DNA of 64,000 nucleotides from Oscillospiraceae bacterium (GCA_009784825.1 WQXO01000005.1:100876-164875), one strand, 5' to 3'. Numbered from the stretch's first letter, positions 37,562 through 47,855 are shown. The notes: generated by a model from the letters alone, not told the origin. A program made the numbers and translations.

Positions 37562-38231
37562 AACCCATTTTCTTCAATGCGGCAAGTGCGGCTTGCTGCT
37601 CTGCTTCTTTCTTGCTCCTGCCACTGCCCGTACCTTCGATTTTTTTATTAATTAACACATTTGCCGTGAATGTCTTGCTGTGTGCCAACCCCTCCTCACC
37701 GACTAATTCGTAGCTTATGCGGTTTTCGGGGTTTTGTTGAACTATCTCCTGTAAAGCGGTTTTATAGTCGCCCGAGAATAATTTACCGCTTTTGAGCGTT
37801 TTTTTATCCGGCAGAAACGGTATGACAAATTCGGTTGCCGCCGCTAACCCGCTGTCGAGATAAATCGCCGCTATAACCGCCTCAAACGCATCAGCGAGAA
37901 TGGATTTCCTACCCCGTCCTCCCGAAGCCTCCTCGCCCTTACCTAAGTGAAGCTCTCTCCCTAAGTCGATTTTCACTGCATACTTGTATAACGCCGGTTC
38001 GCAGACGAGGGCGGCTCGCAGCTTCGTCAAATCCCCCTCCGAATGGGTGGCGAGCGTTTCATAAAGATGTTTCGCCACGACCATGCCAAGAACACTGTCC
38101 CCCAAGAATTCCAACCGTTCATAACAAAAGCTGTCAACAGAATATGACGAGTGGGTGAGTGCCTCTTTAAGCAGATTTTTATTTTTAAAAGTATAACCGA
38201 TTTTTTTCTCGAAGTTTTTTAAATCGTTCAT
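37548..38231 (-). CDS. rnc: Ribonuclease III
   Basis: YERLEFLGDSVLGMVVAKHLYE; C-terminal dsRBD. Confidence 0.96.
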   Translation of the reverse strand: MNDLKNFEKKIGYTFKNKNLLKEALTHSSYSVDSFCYERLEFLGDSVLGMVVAKHLYETLATHSEGDLTKLRAALVCEPALYKYAVKIDLGRELHLGKGEEASGGRGRKSILADAFEAVIAAIYLDSGLAAATEFVIPFLPDKKTLKSGKLFSGDYKTALQEIVQQNPENRISYELVGEEGLAHSKTFTANVLINKKIEGTGSGRSKKEAEQQAALAALKKMGYEKD

Positions 38232-39244
38232 TTGATTGCCTTTTGTATTTCTTCTATGGCGTTCGATTCTACGAATTTGACCGCTTGTTTTATTGCGTTT
38301 TTGAACGCCTTCGCATCACTCGAACCGTGTGCTTTTATGACAGGTTTTGCCGTTCCGAGCAAGGGTGAACCGCCGATTTCACGATAGTCTGCTTTTCTTG
38401 AAATGTCCTTAACGCCGCCTTTTGCGAGCAGGTATCCCACTTTAGTTGCACCGTTTTTAGTGAACAAGTCCTTGAGTGAGCGTTTCATAAACGCACCCAT
38501 ACCCTCAACAGCCTTGAGGTAGATGTTCCCCGTGAAGCCGTCGGTCACTACCACGTCACACACCCCCAACGGAACGTCACGTGCTTCTACATTTCCTATG
38601 AAATTAATGGGGGCATTTTTTAATAAAGCGTGTGTTTCAAGCTCCAACGCTCGTCCTTTTTCTTCCTCTGTGCCGATGTTCAAAAGACCAATACGAGGGT
38701 TGGTCACACCCATAGTTTTTTCAGCGTAGATACTGCCCATTATTGCGAATTGAACAAGCATGTCGGGGCGGCATTCCAAATTTGCCCCCCCATCCAGAAG
38801 AAGGTAATGGAACGAACTTCCCGGCGAAGCCGGGCTTGCCTCCGGAGGCACTCCGGGCATGATGGGGGCTAATGCAGGTCGCTTAATCCCTTTTATCCGC
38901 CCGATAACTACGCTCCCTCCGGTCATAAGTGCCGCTGTACTCCCCGCACTCACGAACGCCTGTGCTTCACCGCTTTTCACAAGGGAGAACCCCACACCCA
39001 TTGACGTTCCCGCCTTTGAGCTTCGTATGTCAAGGGGGTTGTCCTCGACTTGGATAACGCCGTCTGCGTTTTCAATGGTGATATTTTTATAAGACAGCCC
39101 CAATGCGGAAAAGCGGGACTTTAAAATTTTCTCGTCCCCCGTAATGATAATCTGGGGGTTAAATTCCTCCACCGCCCAAACACAGCCTTTGATTACCTCA
39201 TCAGGGGAATTGTCGCCGCCGAACCCGTCAATTACTATTTTCAT
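38228..39244 (-). CDS. plsX: Phosphate acyltransferase PlsX
   Basis: MKIVIDGFGGDNSPDEVIKG; VSAGSTAALMTGG; GLLNIGTEEEKG. Confidence 0.95.
   Translation of the reverse strand: MKIVIDGFGGDNSPDEVIKGCVWAVEEFNPQIIITGDEKILKSRFSALGLSYKNITIENADGVIQVEDNPLDIRSSKAGTSMGVGFSLVKSGEAQAFVSAGSTAALMTGGSVVIGRIKGIKRPALAPIMPGVPPEASPASPGSSFHYLLLDGGANLECRPDMLVQFAIMGSIYAEKTMGVTNPRIGLLNIGTEEEKGRALELETHALLKNAPINFIGNVEARDVPLGVCDVVVTDGFTGNIYLKAVEGMGAFMKRSLKDLFTKNGATKVGYLLAKGGVKDISRKADYREIGGSPLLGTAKPVIKAHGSSDAKAFKNAIKQAVKFVESNAIEEIQKAIK
38820..38849. repeat. GC-rich double palindrome in frame within plsX
   Basis: CCCGGC-GAA-GCCGGG (38820-38834) and GCCTCCGGAGGC (38838-38849). Confidence 0.85.
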
Positions 39245-39325
39245 AATACACGCCATGCGTGGTTTAAAGCACGCACCAACAAGTGGCGAAACTATGCTTT
39301 TTCCACGTTCCTTTCTTGATTTCTT

Positions 39326-40591
39326 TCAAACTATTCTCCTTAAATCCTCCAAAGCTCTGTGAGCCATTTTTTCATAACGCTCCTGTTTATTCTTTATGGT
39401 TGTTTCTAAAGGCGGGAGCAGCCCCATATTCGCCCCCATAGGCTGGAAATTGTCGTTTGGTGTGCTTATATAATTCGATAATGCACCTAAAATTGTGGTA
39501 GGCGGTAATTTAATTCGTTTTACAAAAGACATTCCCGCAACAATCCCGCTTGCCGCACTTTCCATATACCCCTCAACACCGGTAATCTGCCCCGCAAAGT
39601 AAATGTTATCTGAGCCTTTTAACATAAAGTTATTATCAAGCAGTCGGGGGCTATTTATGAATGTGTTCCTGTGCATGACCCCGTAACGGACGAATTCCGC
39701 TTTTTCCAATCCCGGGATTAACTGAAATACACGCTGTTGTTCCCCGAATTTCAAATTTGTCTGGAAACCGACAAGGTTATACATTGAACCCTGTGCGTTC
39801 TCTTTTCGCAACTGCACAACTGCGTATGGTCTTATACCGTTCCTTGAATCGACTAAACCCACCGGTTTCATGCACCCGTATCTTACGGAGTCAATACCAC
39901 GTTTCGCCAAAACCTCAACCGGCATACAGCCCTCGTATACGGTCAGCTTATCTATTTCATGTAAATCGGCGGTTTCGGCAGTCACAAGTGCGTTATAAAA
40001 AACTTGATATTCTTCACGGGTCATGGGGCAGTTTATATAATCGGGGTCACCCTTGTTATATCGAGAGGCGAAAAACGCCTTGTCCATGTCAATGCTTTCA
40101 TAAGTTACAACAGGAGCTGCAGCGTCGTAAAAACTTAAAAACCCGCCGCATTTCTGTTTAATCGACATCGCAAAATCATCACTTGTTAACGGGCCTGTTG
40201 CAATAATAGCGTTGCTTTTCGGGAACTCGGTGATTTCCTCACAAATGACCTCTATATTCGGGTCAGCAGAAATTCTTCGTGTGATTTCGTCAGAGAACAC
40301 CGTTCGGTCAACCGCAAGGGCACCCCCTGCAGGGACTTTCGTGAGTTCGGCGACTTGAAGCGTCAGCGAGTTAAACAACCGCATTTCCATTTTTAACAAC
40401 CCCGAAGCTGTCGATAACCTGTTTGCTTTTAGTGAATTACTGCATACCAATTCGGCGAAGCCTGCGTGATTGTGTGCGGTGGAATACTTTTTGGGCTTCA
40501 TCTCATATAGCTTTACATGAAAACCGTTGCGGGATAATATATGAGCGGCTTCCACCCCGGCAAGACCTGCCCCGATAACGGTTACGGTCAT
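39326..40591 (-). CDS. trmFO: Methylenetetrahydrofolate--tRNA-(uracil-5-)-methyltransferase
   Basis: VTVIGAGLAGVEAAHILSRNG; FAELVCSNSLKANRL; AGQITGVEGYMESAASG. Confidence 0.96.
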   Translation of the reverse strand: MTVTVIGAGLAGVEAAHILSRNGFHVKLYEMKPKKYSTAHNHAGFAELVCSNSLKANRLSTASGLLKMEMRLFNSLTLQVAELTKVPAGGALAVDRTVFSDEITRRISADPNIEVICEEITEFPKSNAIIATGPLTSDDFAMSIKQKCGGFLSFYDAAAPVVTYESIDMDKAFFASRYNKGDPDYINCPMTREEYQVFYNALVTAETADLHEIDKLTVYEGCMPVEVLAKRGIDSVRYGCMKPVGLVDSRNGIRPYAVVQLRKENAQGSMYNLVGFQTNLKFGEQQRVFQLIPGLEKAEFVRYGVMHRNTFINSPRLLDNNFMLKGSDNIYFAGQITGVEGYMESAASGIVAGMSFVKRIKLPPTTILGALSNYISTPNDNFQPMGANMGLLPPLETTIKNKQERYEKMAHRALEDLRRIV

Positions 40592-40619
40592 AATCTCACC
40601 TCATACTTGTTAAATTATA

Positions 40620-40637
40620 AAACCGCCTAAGCGGTTT
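40620..40637 (-). terminator. Hairpin downstream of HD-domain gene
   Basis: AAACCGC-CTAA-GCGGTTT. Confidence 0.55.
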
Positions 40638-41091
40638 AATCGTAATTGTAACGCAGGATTTTGAATGTTTCCAAAAGTGAAACATACTTGTCCACGGCAC
40701 AAACCACCCACGCCTCCCTGCACCTCGGCATATTGGCAAAGGTCATGGGCCACATGTGCTTGCGGATAATGTCACGTTCTCTTCGATTAAGCGAGAACTG
40801 CTTCCCCGCATTTTCGAGGGCGATACGGGGGTGCTTAAACCCATGTAACTTATCCCAGTCGTCATGCCAGTCATACAGGAAAAAGTCATGCAACAACGCT
40901 CCTCGGATAAGACTGCGTTCGTCTACCCTTAAGCGGATTTTCCGTGCGAACGCCTGAGAGTATTTCGCAACAGCAATGCTGTGAGAATACACCGTGACTT
41001 TTCCGTGTTGGATATATTTTTTGCTTTGCCGCATTTCCGGCGTTGACAGAATGTCTTTCGCCGCCTCATTAAATAACGAATTCTTCCCCAT
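40636..41091 (-). CDS. HD domain protein
   Basis: HSIAVAKYSQAFARK...ALLHDFFLYDWH. Confidence 0.82.
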   Translation of the reverse strand: MGKNSLFNEAAKDILSTPEMRQSKKYIQHGKVTVYSHSIAVAKYSQAFARKIRLRVDERSLIRGALLHDFFLYDWHDDWDKLHGFKHPRIALENAGKQFSLNRRERDIIRKHMWPMTFANMPRCREAWVVCAVDKYVSLLETFKILRYNYD

Positions 41092-41097
41092 ATATAT

Positions 41098-41868
41098 CTA
41101 TTCCTCGTTTTCGGGTTTTTCCGGATTTTCGAGATTTTCTGTATTTTCGAGATTTTCTGTATTTTCGGATTGTTTGAAAGGGTTGGTGATTTTCGGGTTC
41201 CATATTTGAATGTTTTCCTCGGCGAGAATTTTCAGACGATATTTCATCGCTTCACGGATTTGTCTGGGTGTGCCTATTCGCATAATCGTTTTAAGCAGCA
41301 TTTCCCGAACCTGTTCGTTAGGCAGCTTCGCCACAATCCTCCTGAAGCTGACCTGCCGCCTGATTTGGATAGAAGCGTCGGTCAGCATAATCACCGCCAT
41401 CATAATACAGGTGATTCCCCGAATAAGCGGGTCGATTGATAAAACTATCGGGGATACAAAATCATAAAGCACATAGGTTACGAATAACGCCTGCACCCCC
41501 CAGAAAAGCGATGACATAAGTGAAATGCGGTTCTTATAGGTGAAAGGCAGCATACTGTAATCCCAGAACTGCTTTTTAAACACCCGCTCTAATATACTTC
41601 CGACAAGGTATTCTAAAACCGTTGCCGCACCCAACCCCGCCATGTATACTAAAAAACCGTTGTCCTTCAGCGGAATACCGATTAACGCCATCATAATTCC
41701 GCCGACACCGTAAATAGGGATATACGGACCTGCCAAGAAACCTCGATTGATTAACCGCCTGTGATACAGCGATTCAATCGTGCTTTCGAGAAACCAGCCC
41801 ATAATATTAAAAACAAAAAATAAAAATAACCAGTAGGAAAGAATTTCTAACATTAATTTTACCGCCAA
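41098..41868 (-). CDS. CmpB-type putative ABC transporter permease membrane protein
   Basis: FFVFNIMGWFLESTIESLYHRRLINRGFLAGPYIPIYGVGG; repetitive ENLENTENLEN tail. Confidence 0.75.
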   Translation of the reverse strand: MAVKLMLEILSYWLFLFFVFNIMGWFLESTIESLYHRRLINRGFLAGPYIPIYGVGGIMMALIGIPLKDNGFLVYMAGLGAATVLEYLVGSILERVFKKQFWDYSMLPFTYKNRISLMSSLFWGVQALFVTYVLYDFVSPIVLSIDPLIRGITCIMMAVIMLTDASIQIRRQVSFRRIVAKLPNEQVREMLLKTIMRIGTPRQIREAMKYRLKILAEENIQIWNPKITNPFKQSENTENLENTENLENPEKPENEE

Positions 41869-42680
41869 AATGTACCTTGATTTTGTTTCATTCTCAATGC
41901 GAGAGCGTCTGCGTCAAACCGCTTCCAGTCTGTTTCACCCTCTTGAATTTCTAATGAGCAGCGGTCAAACTCGTTTTTGTGCCTCAACATAACGCTTGCG
42001 TGGACTTTTTCGTTGTCAGTTCCGCTGTTTAACCGTGCATACTCCGCCTCATTAAATTCGGGATATATATCGACATACCCGTCACCCTTGTCAATTATAA
42101 TGCGAAAAGCGGTAGCTTCATATACAGTGGGGGAGGTTTCAACCGCACAGAACACAATGTATTCATACTCCTCCGTCTTATTTTTGACATATATGTTGTA
42201 GAATATTACGTTGCTGTCCTCGTTATAGTTTTCCTTGGTGTATTCAATAACCGCATCAGCCGCATTAACAACAGCGTTGTTCACTTGTAAAATGTCAAGC
42301 CCGAAGAAATGCAGATAACACAGAAATGCACCGCCCGAAACGCCGATTATTAAAATAAGCGGCAAAAGCACAAGGAACAGCTTTAAGGACGCCATCTTAG
42401 GATTGGACGCTTTTTTCGCTTTTTTTATGGCAGCCGGCGAAGCAAAACCAAAGCTAAACTCATCTCCCTCAATGACCTCGTCCTCCCGGTCGTCCATATC
42501 AGAAAAGCTTGGAGAAAATGAAGCAGGGGGACTCGCTTGCTGTGGAACCTCGGCTACGGGTGCAGGTTCAGCAGGAGCAGGAGCCGGTGCGGGTTCGCTG
42601 ACAGGCACTGCTTGCGGCGGTGTCGGCTCTGCCGTTTCCCCGAACATTTTATTTATTTCATTGTTGTTATTAACTTCCAT
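41859..42680 (-). CDS. Membrane-anchored hypothetical protein with Pro/Ala-rich N-terminus
   Basis: APAPAPAEPAPV linker and a single TM. Confidence 0.6.
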   Translation of the reverse strand: MEVNNNNEINKMFGETAEPTPPQAVPVSEPAPAPAPAEPAPVAEVPQQASPPASFSPSFSDMDDREDEVIEGDEFSFGFASPAAIKKAKKASNPKMASLKLFLVLLPLILIIGVSGGAFLCYLHFFGLDILQVNNAVVNAADAVIEYTKENYNEDSNVIFYNIYVKNKTEEYEYIVFCAVETSPTVYEATAFRIIIDKGDGYVDIYPEFNEAEYARLNSGTDNEKVHASVMLRHKNEFDRCSLEIQEGETDWKRFDADALALRMKQNQGTFWR

Positions 42681-42830
42681 GGCGTAATCTCCTTATAATA
42701 AACCGATACGGAGTATCAGATACATAGTATATAATAGCACTTTTATTTTAATTTGTCAATTCTTACTTTACATTTTAAGGAAAATATGCTAATATTAGGT
42801 ATTCTTTTGAAAAATGAAAGGAAATATGTC

Positions 42831-43742
42831 ATGTTTGAATACTTATTCGGAAGATATTTAATGAATACAAATCGGCTCAAAGCAGAAAAGCTCAACGGTC
42901 TTATCAGCTGGAGCAAGGCGGAGAACGCTTTAGGTGCGAATATCCCTTTCGCAGGCTCTGCCGACGAGAAAGTCATAAGCGAGTTATACAGGTTGAACAA
43001 GGTTGTCAACCGCAAGCTGTTCGAGTTGATTGCAGAGTATGACCCGGTTTCCGGGAACGATGCACCGCAAGATATAGACTGTGAGCCTAACCTGATGTTC
43101 TTTAAGGGGTTAACCCACGAGAATATACTGTCGCTTGACCTGCTGATGAACGAGTTAGAATTGTTCGACAAGCATTATTCCCTTGATAAGGACAACTGCT
43201 CTAAAGCGTTTGTGGACGATATTGAGGCGGTGTTCGCTTGGTTTATCAATTCCAAGGATTATTTCGCTAATCAATATATGATAATTCTTTTGAAGTATCT
43301 CTTGCGGTTTGTGAGTGCTGATATTAATTTCTCGCAAAGCACAAATATATTCAGCTATTCAGCAGAGAGAATGGCTATTCAAAAGGTGGTAACAGGGGAC
43401 ACACGGTATTTCATCGGGATTTGCGGAGAAAAGGCGGTTTTACAAGAGTTGAACGACTCTCTCAAAAACAGCTTTGCACCGGGCGAGCAGAATTATATCG
43501 GGCATAACCGATACGACAGCTTGCTCACGCTGATTAACTGTGTTTCCTGCATTTTCCAAAGCCTTATCGAAAAAGAAAAAGAAATCAACATGGTTGATAA
43601 TCCTGTGGTTTATAAATACAGCACTGTCAGTGCTAATGAGAACTGCTCATTATTGCCGGTAACAGTGGGAGAGGTTCACCTTGATTTGCTTGTGGGGTTC
43701 GGTTATCGCCCGAATTTTGCGAATATATCTCATAATATCTAA
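42831..43742 (+). CDS. Hypothetical protein
   Basis: MFEYLFGRYLMNTNRLKAEK with SD; upstream TTTACA-17-TAATAT. Confidence 0.6.
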   Translation: MFEYLFGRYLMNTNRLKAEKLNGLISWSKAENALGANIPFAGSADEKVISELYRLNKVVNRKLFELIAEYDPVSGNDAPQDIDCEPNLMFFKGLTHENILSLDLLMNELELFDKHYSLDKDNCSKAFVDDIEAVFAWFINSKDYFANQYMIILLKYLLRFVSADINFSQSTNIFSYSAERMAIQKVVTGDTRYFIGICGEKAVLQELNDSLKNSFAPGEQNYIGHNRYDSLLTLINCVSCIFQSLIEKEKEINMVDNPVVYKYSTVSANENCSLLPVTVGEVHLDLLVGFGYRPNFANISHNI

Positions 43743-43745
43743 ACA

Positions 43746-45113
43746 ATGTCTACAAAAATAAATAAAAAATCATTTTATAAAATGATTATAACTATCGGTC
43801 TGCCGATTGCTTTACAGAACCTAATCACGTTTTCGGTGAGCATGGCAGACACGATTATGCTTGGTCACGCCAGCTATGATGATGAACTCATATCAGCGGC
43901 AGACTTGGCGAACAAACCGATATTCCTGCTTATTATCACCCTGTTCGGGTTGGCAATGGGCGGGCTTACTCTTGCTTCCCAGTATTGGGGGAAGGGAGAT
44001 GTCAAGACTATCCGCCGCATTACAGCCATGATATTGCAAATGGGGGTTCTTATATCGGCGGCGGCAGGGGTTTTTGTTCTGGTGTTCCCGGCGGTGACAA
44101 TGCGGATTTTCACCAATAACGAAATAGTTATTCAAAAAGGCGTAGAATACCTTCAAATAGTCGGCTGGTCATATTTTTTAGTCGGATTTTCTATAATGAT
44201 GACGATTATGTTAAGAAGCGTGGAAGTGGTTAGAGTGGCACTCTTTGCGAGTATAGCCGCCCTTGTGCTGAATATTCCGCTGAACTGGCTGTTGATATTC
44301 GGGAATTTCGGGTTTCCGGAACTCGGGATACAGGGGGCGGCAATCGGAACAGTCATTGCCCGTGCTGCAGAATTTATGATAATCGCCGTTTATGTCTTCC
44401 TTATCGACAAGAAATTGAAATTCCGATTTAAAGATGTTTTCGATTTCGACAAAACACTGTTCAAGGATATAATGAAATACGGTTTCCCGGTATTATTTAA
44501 TGAGGTGGCGTGGGCATCGGGTATAACTGTTCAAGCAATGATAGTCGGACGGATTGACTATGTCGAGGGGGACTTTGTTGCCGCAAACGCCGCAAACGGA
44601 GTAATATTCCAGCTGTTTATGGTGGCGATGTTCGGTACGGCTAATGCCGCACTTGTTATAGTCGGGAAAGCAATCGGTGAGGGGAAGTTAGACGAAGCGA
44701 AAATAAAAGCCGATATGCTGTTTAAAATCGGTGCGTTTATGGGAATAGCTGTGTGTTTTCTCATTATAGCGACACGGCACTTTATAATCGGGATATTCGG
44801 TTTATCCCCGGAAACCGAGGAATTAGCGAAGGAACTATTGATTTACGGCGGAATTATTGCATTTTTTGCGTCGGTGGCAACCATGTCAATCGTGGGAGTT
44901 TTCCGAGGAGGGGGTGACACCCGCTTCTGCCTGATAATCGAGGTGGCGTGTATGTGGGGGTTGGCAGTCCCATTAGCGGCAGTGCTGGCGTTCTATTTCC
45001 AATTCCCGGTGTGGATTGTCTACCTCGGAATGAAGTCGGACGAAATAGTAAAAACAGTGATTTGCTTTATCAGAATAAGAGGGGTTAAGTGGATTAAAAT
45101 ATTAACAAGGTGA
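43746..45113 (+). CDS. MATE family efflux transporter
   Basis: IGLPIALQNLITFSVSMADTIMLG...RGGGDTRFCLIIEV. Confidence 0.92.
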   Translation: MSTKINKKSFYKMIITIGLPIALQNLITFSVSMADTIMLGHASYDDELISAADLANKPIFLLIITLFGLAMGGLTLASQYWGKGDVKTIRRITAMILQMGVLISAAAGVFVLVFPAVTMRIFTNNEIVIQKGVEYLQIVGWSYFLVGFSIMMTIMLRSVEVVRVALFASIAALVLNIPLNWLLIFGNFGFPELGIQGAAIGTVIARAAEFMIIAVYVFLIDKKLKFRFKDVFDFDKTLFKDIMKYGFPVLFNEVAWASGITVQAMIVGRIDYVEGDFVAANAANGVIFQLFMVAMFGTANAALVIVGKAIGEGKLDEAKIKADMLFKIGAFMGIAVCFLIIATRHFIIGIFGLSPETEELAKELLIYGGIIAFFASVATMSIVGVFRGGGDTRFCLIIEVACMWGLAVPLAAVLAFYFQFPVWIVYLGMKSDEIVKTVICFIRIRGVKWIKILTR

Positions 45114-45200
45114 AAAAGTTTTAACTAAATGTGTCCTGTCACACTCCTAAATCGTATTACTGTCAAGACGTCTTTAAAAAACGAAATGGAGGTGAATGTC

Positions 45201-45698
45201 ATGGAAAGCGAGAAAAGAAACCAAATGCTTGCCGAAAGCATGGAGAAACATCTAAAAACCGTGTTCCGTGTGTCGCTGGGTTACGTCAAAAACATTCAAG
45301 ATGCCGAGGATATTACACAAAACGTATTCTTCAAGCTGTACCGTTACAATAAAGAGTTTGCTTCGGATGAAGCGGTGAAAGCATGGTTGATACGGCTTGC
45401 GATAAATGAATCAAAGGATTTGTTAAAGTCGGCTTGGTTTAAAAAACGCAGCGACTTGGACGAAAGCCTCGCTATGCCCGGCAATGCGGATTTGGATTTA
45501 TACGAATACGTTAAACAGCTAAAGCCGATTTACCGCACTGTGATGTATCTGTATTATTATGAGGGGTATTCCACAAACGAAATTGCAACCATTCTCAAAA
45601 AGCCGCTTTCCACAGTGAAAATGCAGTTACAGCGTTCACGAAAACATTTGAAAGATATTTTAGAAAGAGAGGGGTTTAATTATGGAACACAGTATTAA
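45201..45698 (+). CDS. ECF-type RNA polymerase sigma factor
   Basis: KNIQDAEDITQNVFFKLYRY; YYYEGYSTNEIATILKKPLSTVKMQLQRSRKHLK. Confidence 0.88.
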   Translation: MESEKRNQMLAESMEKHLKTVFRVSLGYVKNIQDAEDITQNVFFKLYRYNKEFASDEAVKAWLIRLAINESKDLLKSAWFKKRSDLDESLAMPGNADLDLYEYVKQLKPIYRTVMYLYYYEGYSTNEIATILKKPLSTVKMQLQRSRKHLKDILEREGFNYGTQY

Positions 45699-46203
45699 AA
45701 AAATGTTCGACGTTGCTCCTTCAATGAGTAATGAGGAGTATTTCAACAGAGTTATTTCAATGACCGCCGAAAAAACCAAACAAAAGCCCGTTTTCAGATT
45801 GGCATATATTCCGGCGGTTGCCATGTGCCTTGTTCTCGCTGTTATTCTTTTCGGGAACTTGGGGGACGTCAGTCATATATTCGGTAACACAGAACTTCCG
45901 ACAGGGCGATACATGCACGAATCGGGCGATTCCGGTAAATATATCGAGGTATTCGATGACGGGACGTTGCAGGTATTCGGGTTTGACTATGAGCAATGGA
46001 ACAACACACAACCGCTTCCAATCAAAATTTCATCGGAGGAATTCGCAGAGCTTACACAAGCATACGGCACACGAGGACATTATTCCGTGAATAAGGAGGG
46101 GCAAATCAGCTATTCCGTAAGTGAAACAGTGATGATAGTCGCCATGCGGATTGAAAATGCAACCACACTTGAATTTATGGACGGGATGTATACGCTTTAC
46201 TAA
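45682..46203 (+). CDS. Membrane-anchored protein, candidate anti-sigma partner
   Basis: Overlaps sigma gene; single TM (LAYIPAVAMCLVLAVILFG). Confidence 0.6.
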   Translation: MEHSIKKMFDVAPSMSNEEYFNRVISMTAEKTKQKPVFRLAYIPAVAMCLVLAVILFGNLGDVSHIFGNTELPTGRYMHESGDSGKYIEVFDDGTLQVFGFDYEQWNNTQPLPIKISSEEFAELTQAYGTRGHYSVNKEGQISYSVSETVMIVAMRIENATTLEFMDGMYTLY

Positions 46204-46232
46204 TCGGATAAAAATAATCGAATAATAACGAA

Positions 46233-46264
46233 AAAATAACAGGGGACAACCTGTTATTTTTTTT
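46233..46264 (+). terminator. Terminator
   Basis: AAATAACAGG-GGACAA-CCTGTTATTTTTTTT. Confidence 0.8.
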
Positions 46265-46287
46265 GGTTGTCCCGCATAACATTGACT

Positions 46288-47310
46288 ATGATAACTGCAA
46301 AGAAATCCCCCTTTGAACAGGCAATCGGCTTCCTCGGAGGTTTGAAATCAAAGTCCTGTTTTATTGAATTACCCCGCCGCATAACCGATAACGTACAGGA
46401 GCTTCGCCTCAGGACGGGACAACCCGTTACCTTAGAATGTCCCGACGAACGCATTCGCATTGGTGCGAGCGTTACCGCCGAGGAACTCGCCGAATGTGTG
46501 CGGGAGTTCTGCGGATATTCCGTGCATAGCTGTGAAAAGCAGTTCAGGGAGGGGTGGCTGACACTTGCGGGGGGACACCGTGCGGGCTTCTGCGGAACGG
46601 CGGTCATAAAAAACAACGAGGTTGATACTATCAGGAATATCTCCTCAGTGAATTTGAGAATTGCCCGCCAGTTCATCGGCTGTGCTAACGAACTAAGCTC
46701 AAGAATGGACGGGAGTGTATCGGGACTACTCATAATCGGGAAACCCATGAGTGCCAAAACAACGGTACTGCGTGATTTATGCCGAACCCTTTCCGAGCGG
46801 CACAAAATCGCTTTAATCGACGAACGGGGAGAATTAGCGGCAGTTTATGAAGGCAAAGCCTCCTTAGATGTGGGGGACAATACCGACATTCTTGACAATT
46901 TCCCGAAAGCACAGGGAATTATGACGGCGTTGCGGAACCTTTCACCGGAGTTTATTATATGTGACGAAATCGGGTGGGAAACAGAAGAACTCATCTCATG
47001 TGCCAACAGCGGTGTCAGAATAGTCATGACGGCACACTGTTCAAGCGTGGGCGAGGCATATACCTCCCGCCGAATTCAGTCCCTGCTTGCCTACGGGGGA
47101 ATAACACACATCGCACTCTTGGGACACGGAAAAAACATAGGGAAAATCGAATTTTATGGAACTAACAAATATATTGAGAATAATCATAGCTCTAATTTCA
47201 ATAATATCGGGAACAACGGCGGGGCTTTATTTTTCATACCGTCTGAAAATGCGGGAAGAGAGGCTTCGGGAACTAACGCAAATCGTATCGCAAACAGCAC
47301 TTTTGATTAG
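46288..47310 (+). CDS. spoIIIAA: Stage III sporulation protein AA (ATPase)
   Basis: ELRLRTGQPVTL; IIGKPMSAKTTVLRDLCR; IALIDERGELAA. Confidence 0.93.
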   Translation: MITAKKSPFEQAIGFLGGLKSKSCFIELPRRITDNVQELRLRTGQPVTLECPDERIRIGASVTAEELAECVREFCGYSVHSCEKQFREGWLTLAGGHRAGFCGTAVIKNNEVDTIRNISSVNLRIARQFIGCANELSSRMDGSVSGLLIIGKPMSAKTTVLRDLCRTLSERHKIALIDERGELAAVYEGKASLDVGDNTDILDNFPKAQGIMTALRNLSPEFIICDEIGWETEELISCANSGVRIVMTAHCSSVGEAYTSRRIQSLLAYGGITHIALLGHGKNIGKIEFYGTNKYIENNHSSNFNNIGNNGGALFFIPSENAGREASGTNANRIANSTFD

Positions 47311-47650
47311 ACACCGTGCCTTACCCATGAAAGAGCTGTTTCACGAATTATCCCGCTTTGACTTTATCAGGAAAGTTCGGGAATTCGGCGGTACGGATTT
47401 CAGAAACGACTGGTTGACCGCCGCCGATGAACTGTTGGAATTACAGGAAGAGGAACGCGGTGTCGTTAAGTCAATCGGAATGTTCCTTGGTTCAAGCGAT
47501 GTTGAGGGGCAACTGTCCATGCTGGAGATTAATTCTGCATTGCTTAAACAATACGGTGATGAGGCACATGAGCAGTATCTCAAAAAAGGGAAAATGTACA
47601 GGACATTTGGGTTATTATCAGGAATTCTTGCGGCGATATTAATTATGTAA
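47156..47650 (+). CDS. spoIIIAB: Stage III sporulation protein AB
   Basis: Position in operon; RLRELTQIVSQTALLIRHRALPM; overlaps spoIIIAA. Confidence 0.85.
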   Translation: MELTNILRIIIALISIISGTTAGLYFSYRLKMREERLRELTQIVSQTALLIRHRALPMKELFHELSRFDFIRKVREFGGTDFRNDWLTAADELLELQEEERGVVKSIGMFLGSSDVEGQLSMLEINSALLKQYGDEAHEQYLKKGKMYRTFGLLSGILAAILIM

Positions 47651-47660
47651 GGGGGAGAAT

Positions 47661-47855
47661 ATGGAAGTTGATTTAATTTTTCAAATTGCGGCAATCGGAA
47701 TAATCGTCGCCGTTCTCTCCCAATTATTAGAGCATTCCGGGCGAAAAGAACAAGCGATGATGATAAACATAGTCGGGTTAATCGTTGTTTTACTTATGAT
47801 AATTCGGGAAATAAGCCTGCTGTTTGATACAATCAAAAGCGTGTTTGGGTTTTGA
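47661..47855 (+). CDS. spoIIIAC: Stage III sporulation protein AC
   Basis: 64 aa, two TM: DLIFQIAAIGIIVAVLSQLLEHSGRKEQAMMINIVGLIVVLLMII. Confidence 0.93.
   Translation: MEVDLIFQIAAIGIIVAVLSQLLEHSGRKEQAMMINIVGLIVVLLMIIREISLLFDTIKSVFGF

Noticed and set aside
41098-41175. 18-bp tandem repeat GAGATTTTCTGTATTTTC
   Set aside because: Encodes an ENLENTENLEN low-complexity tail of a membrane protein; ordinary coding microsatellite expansion.
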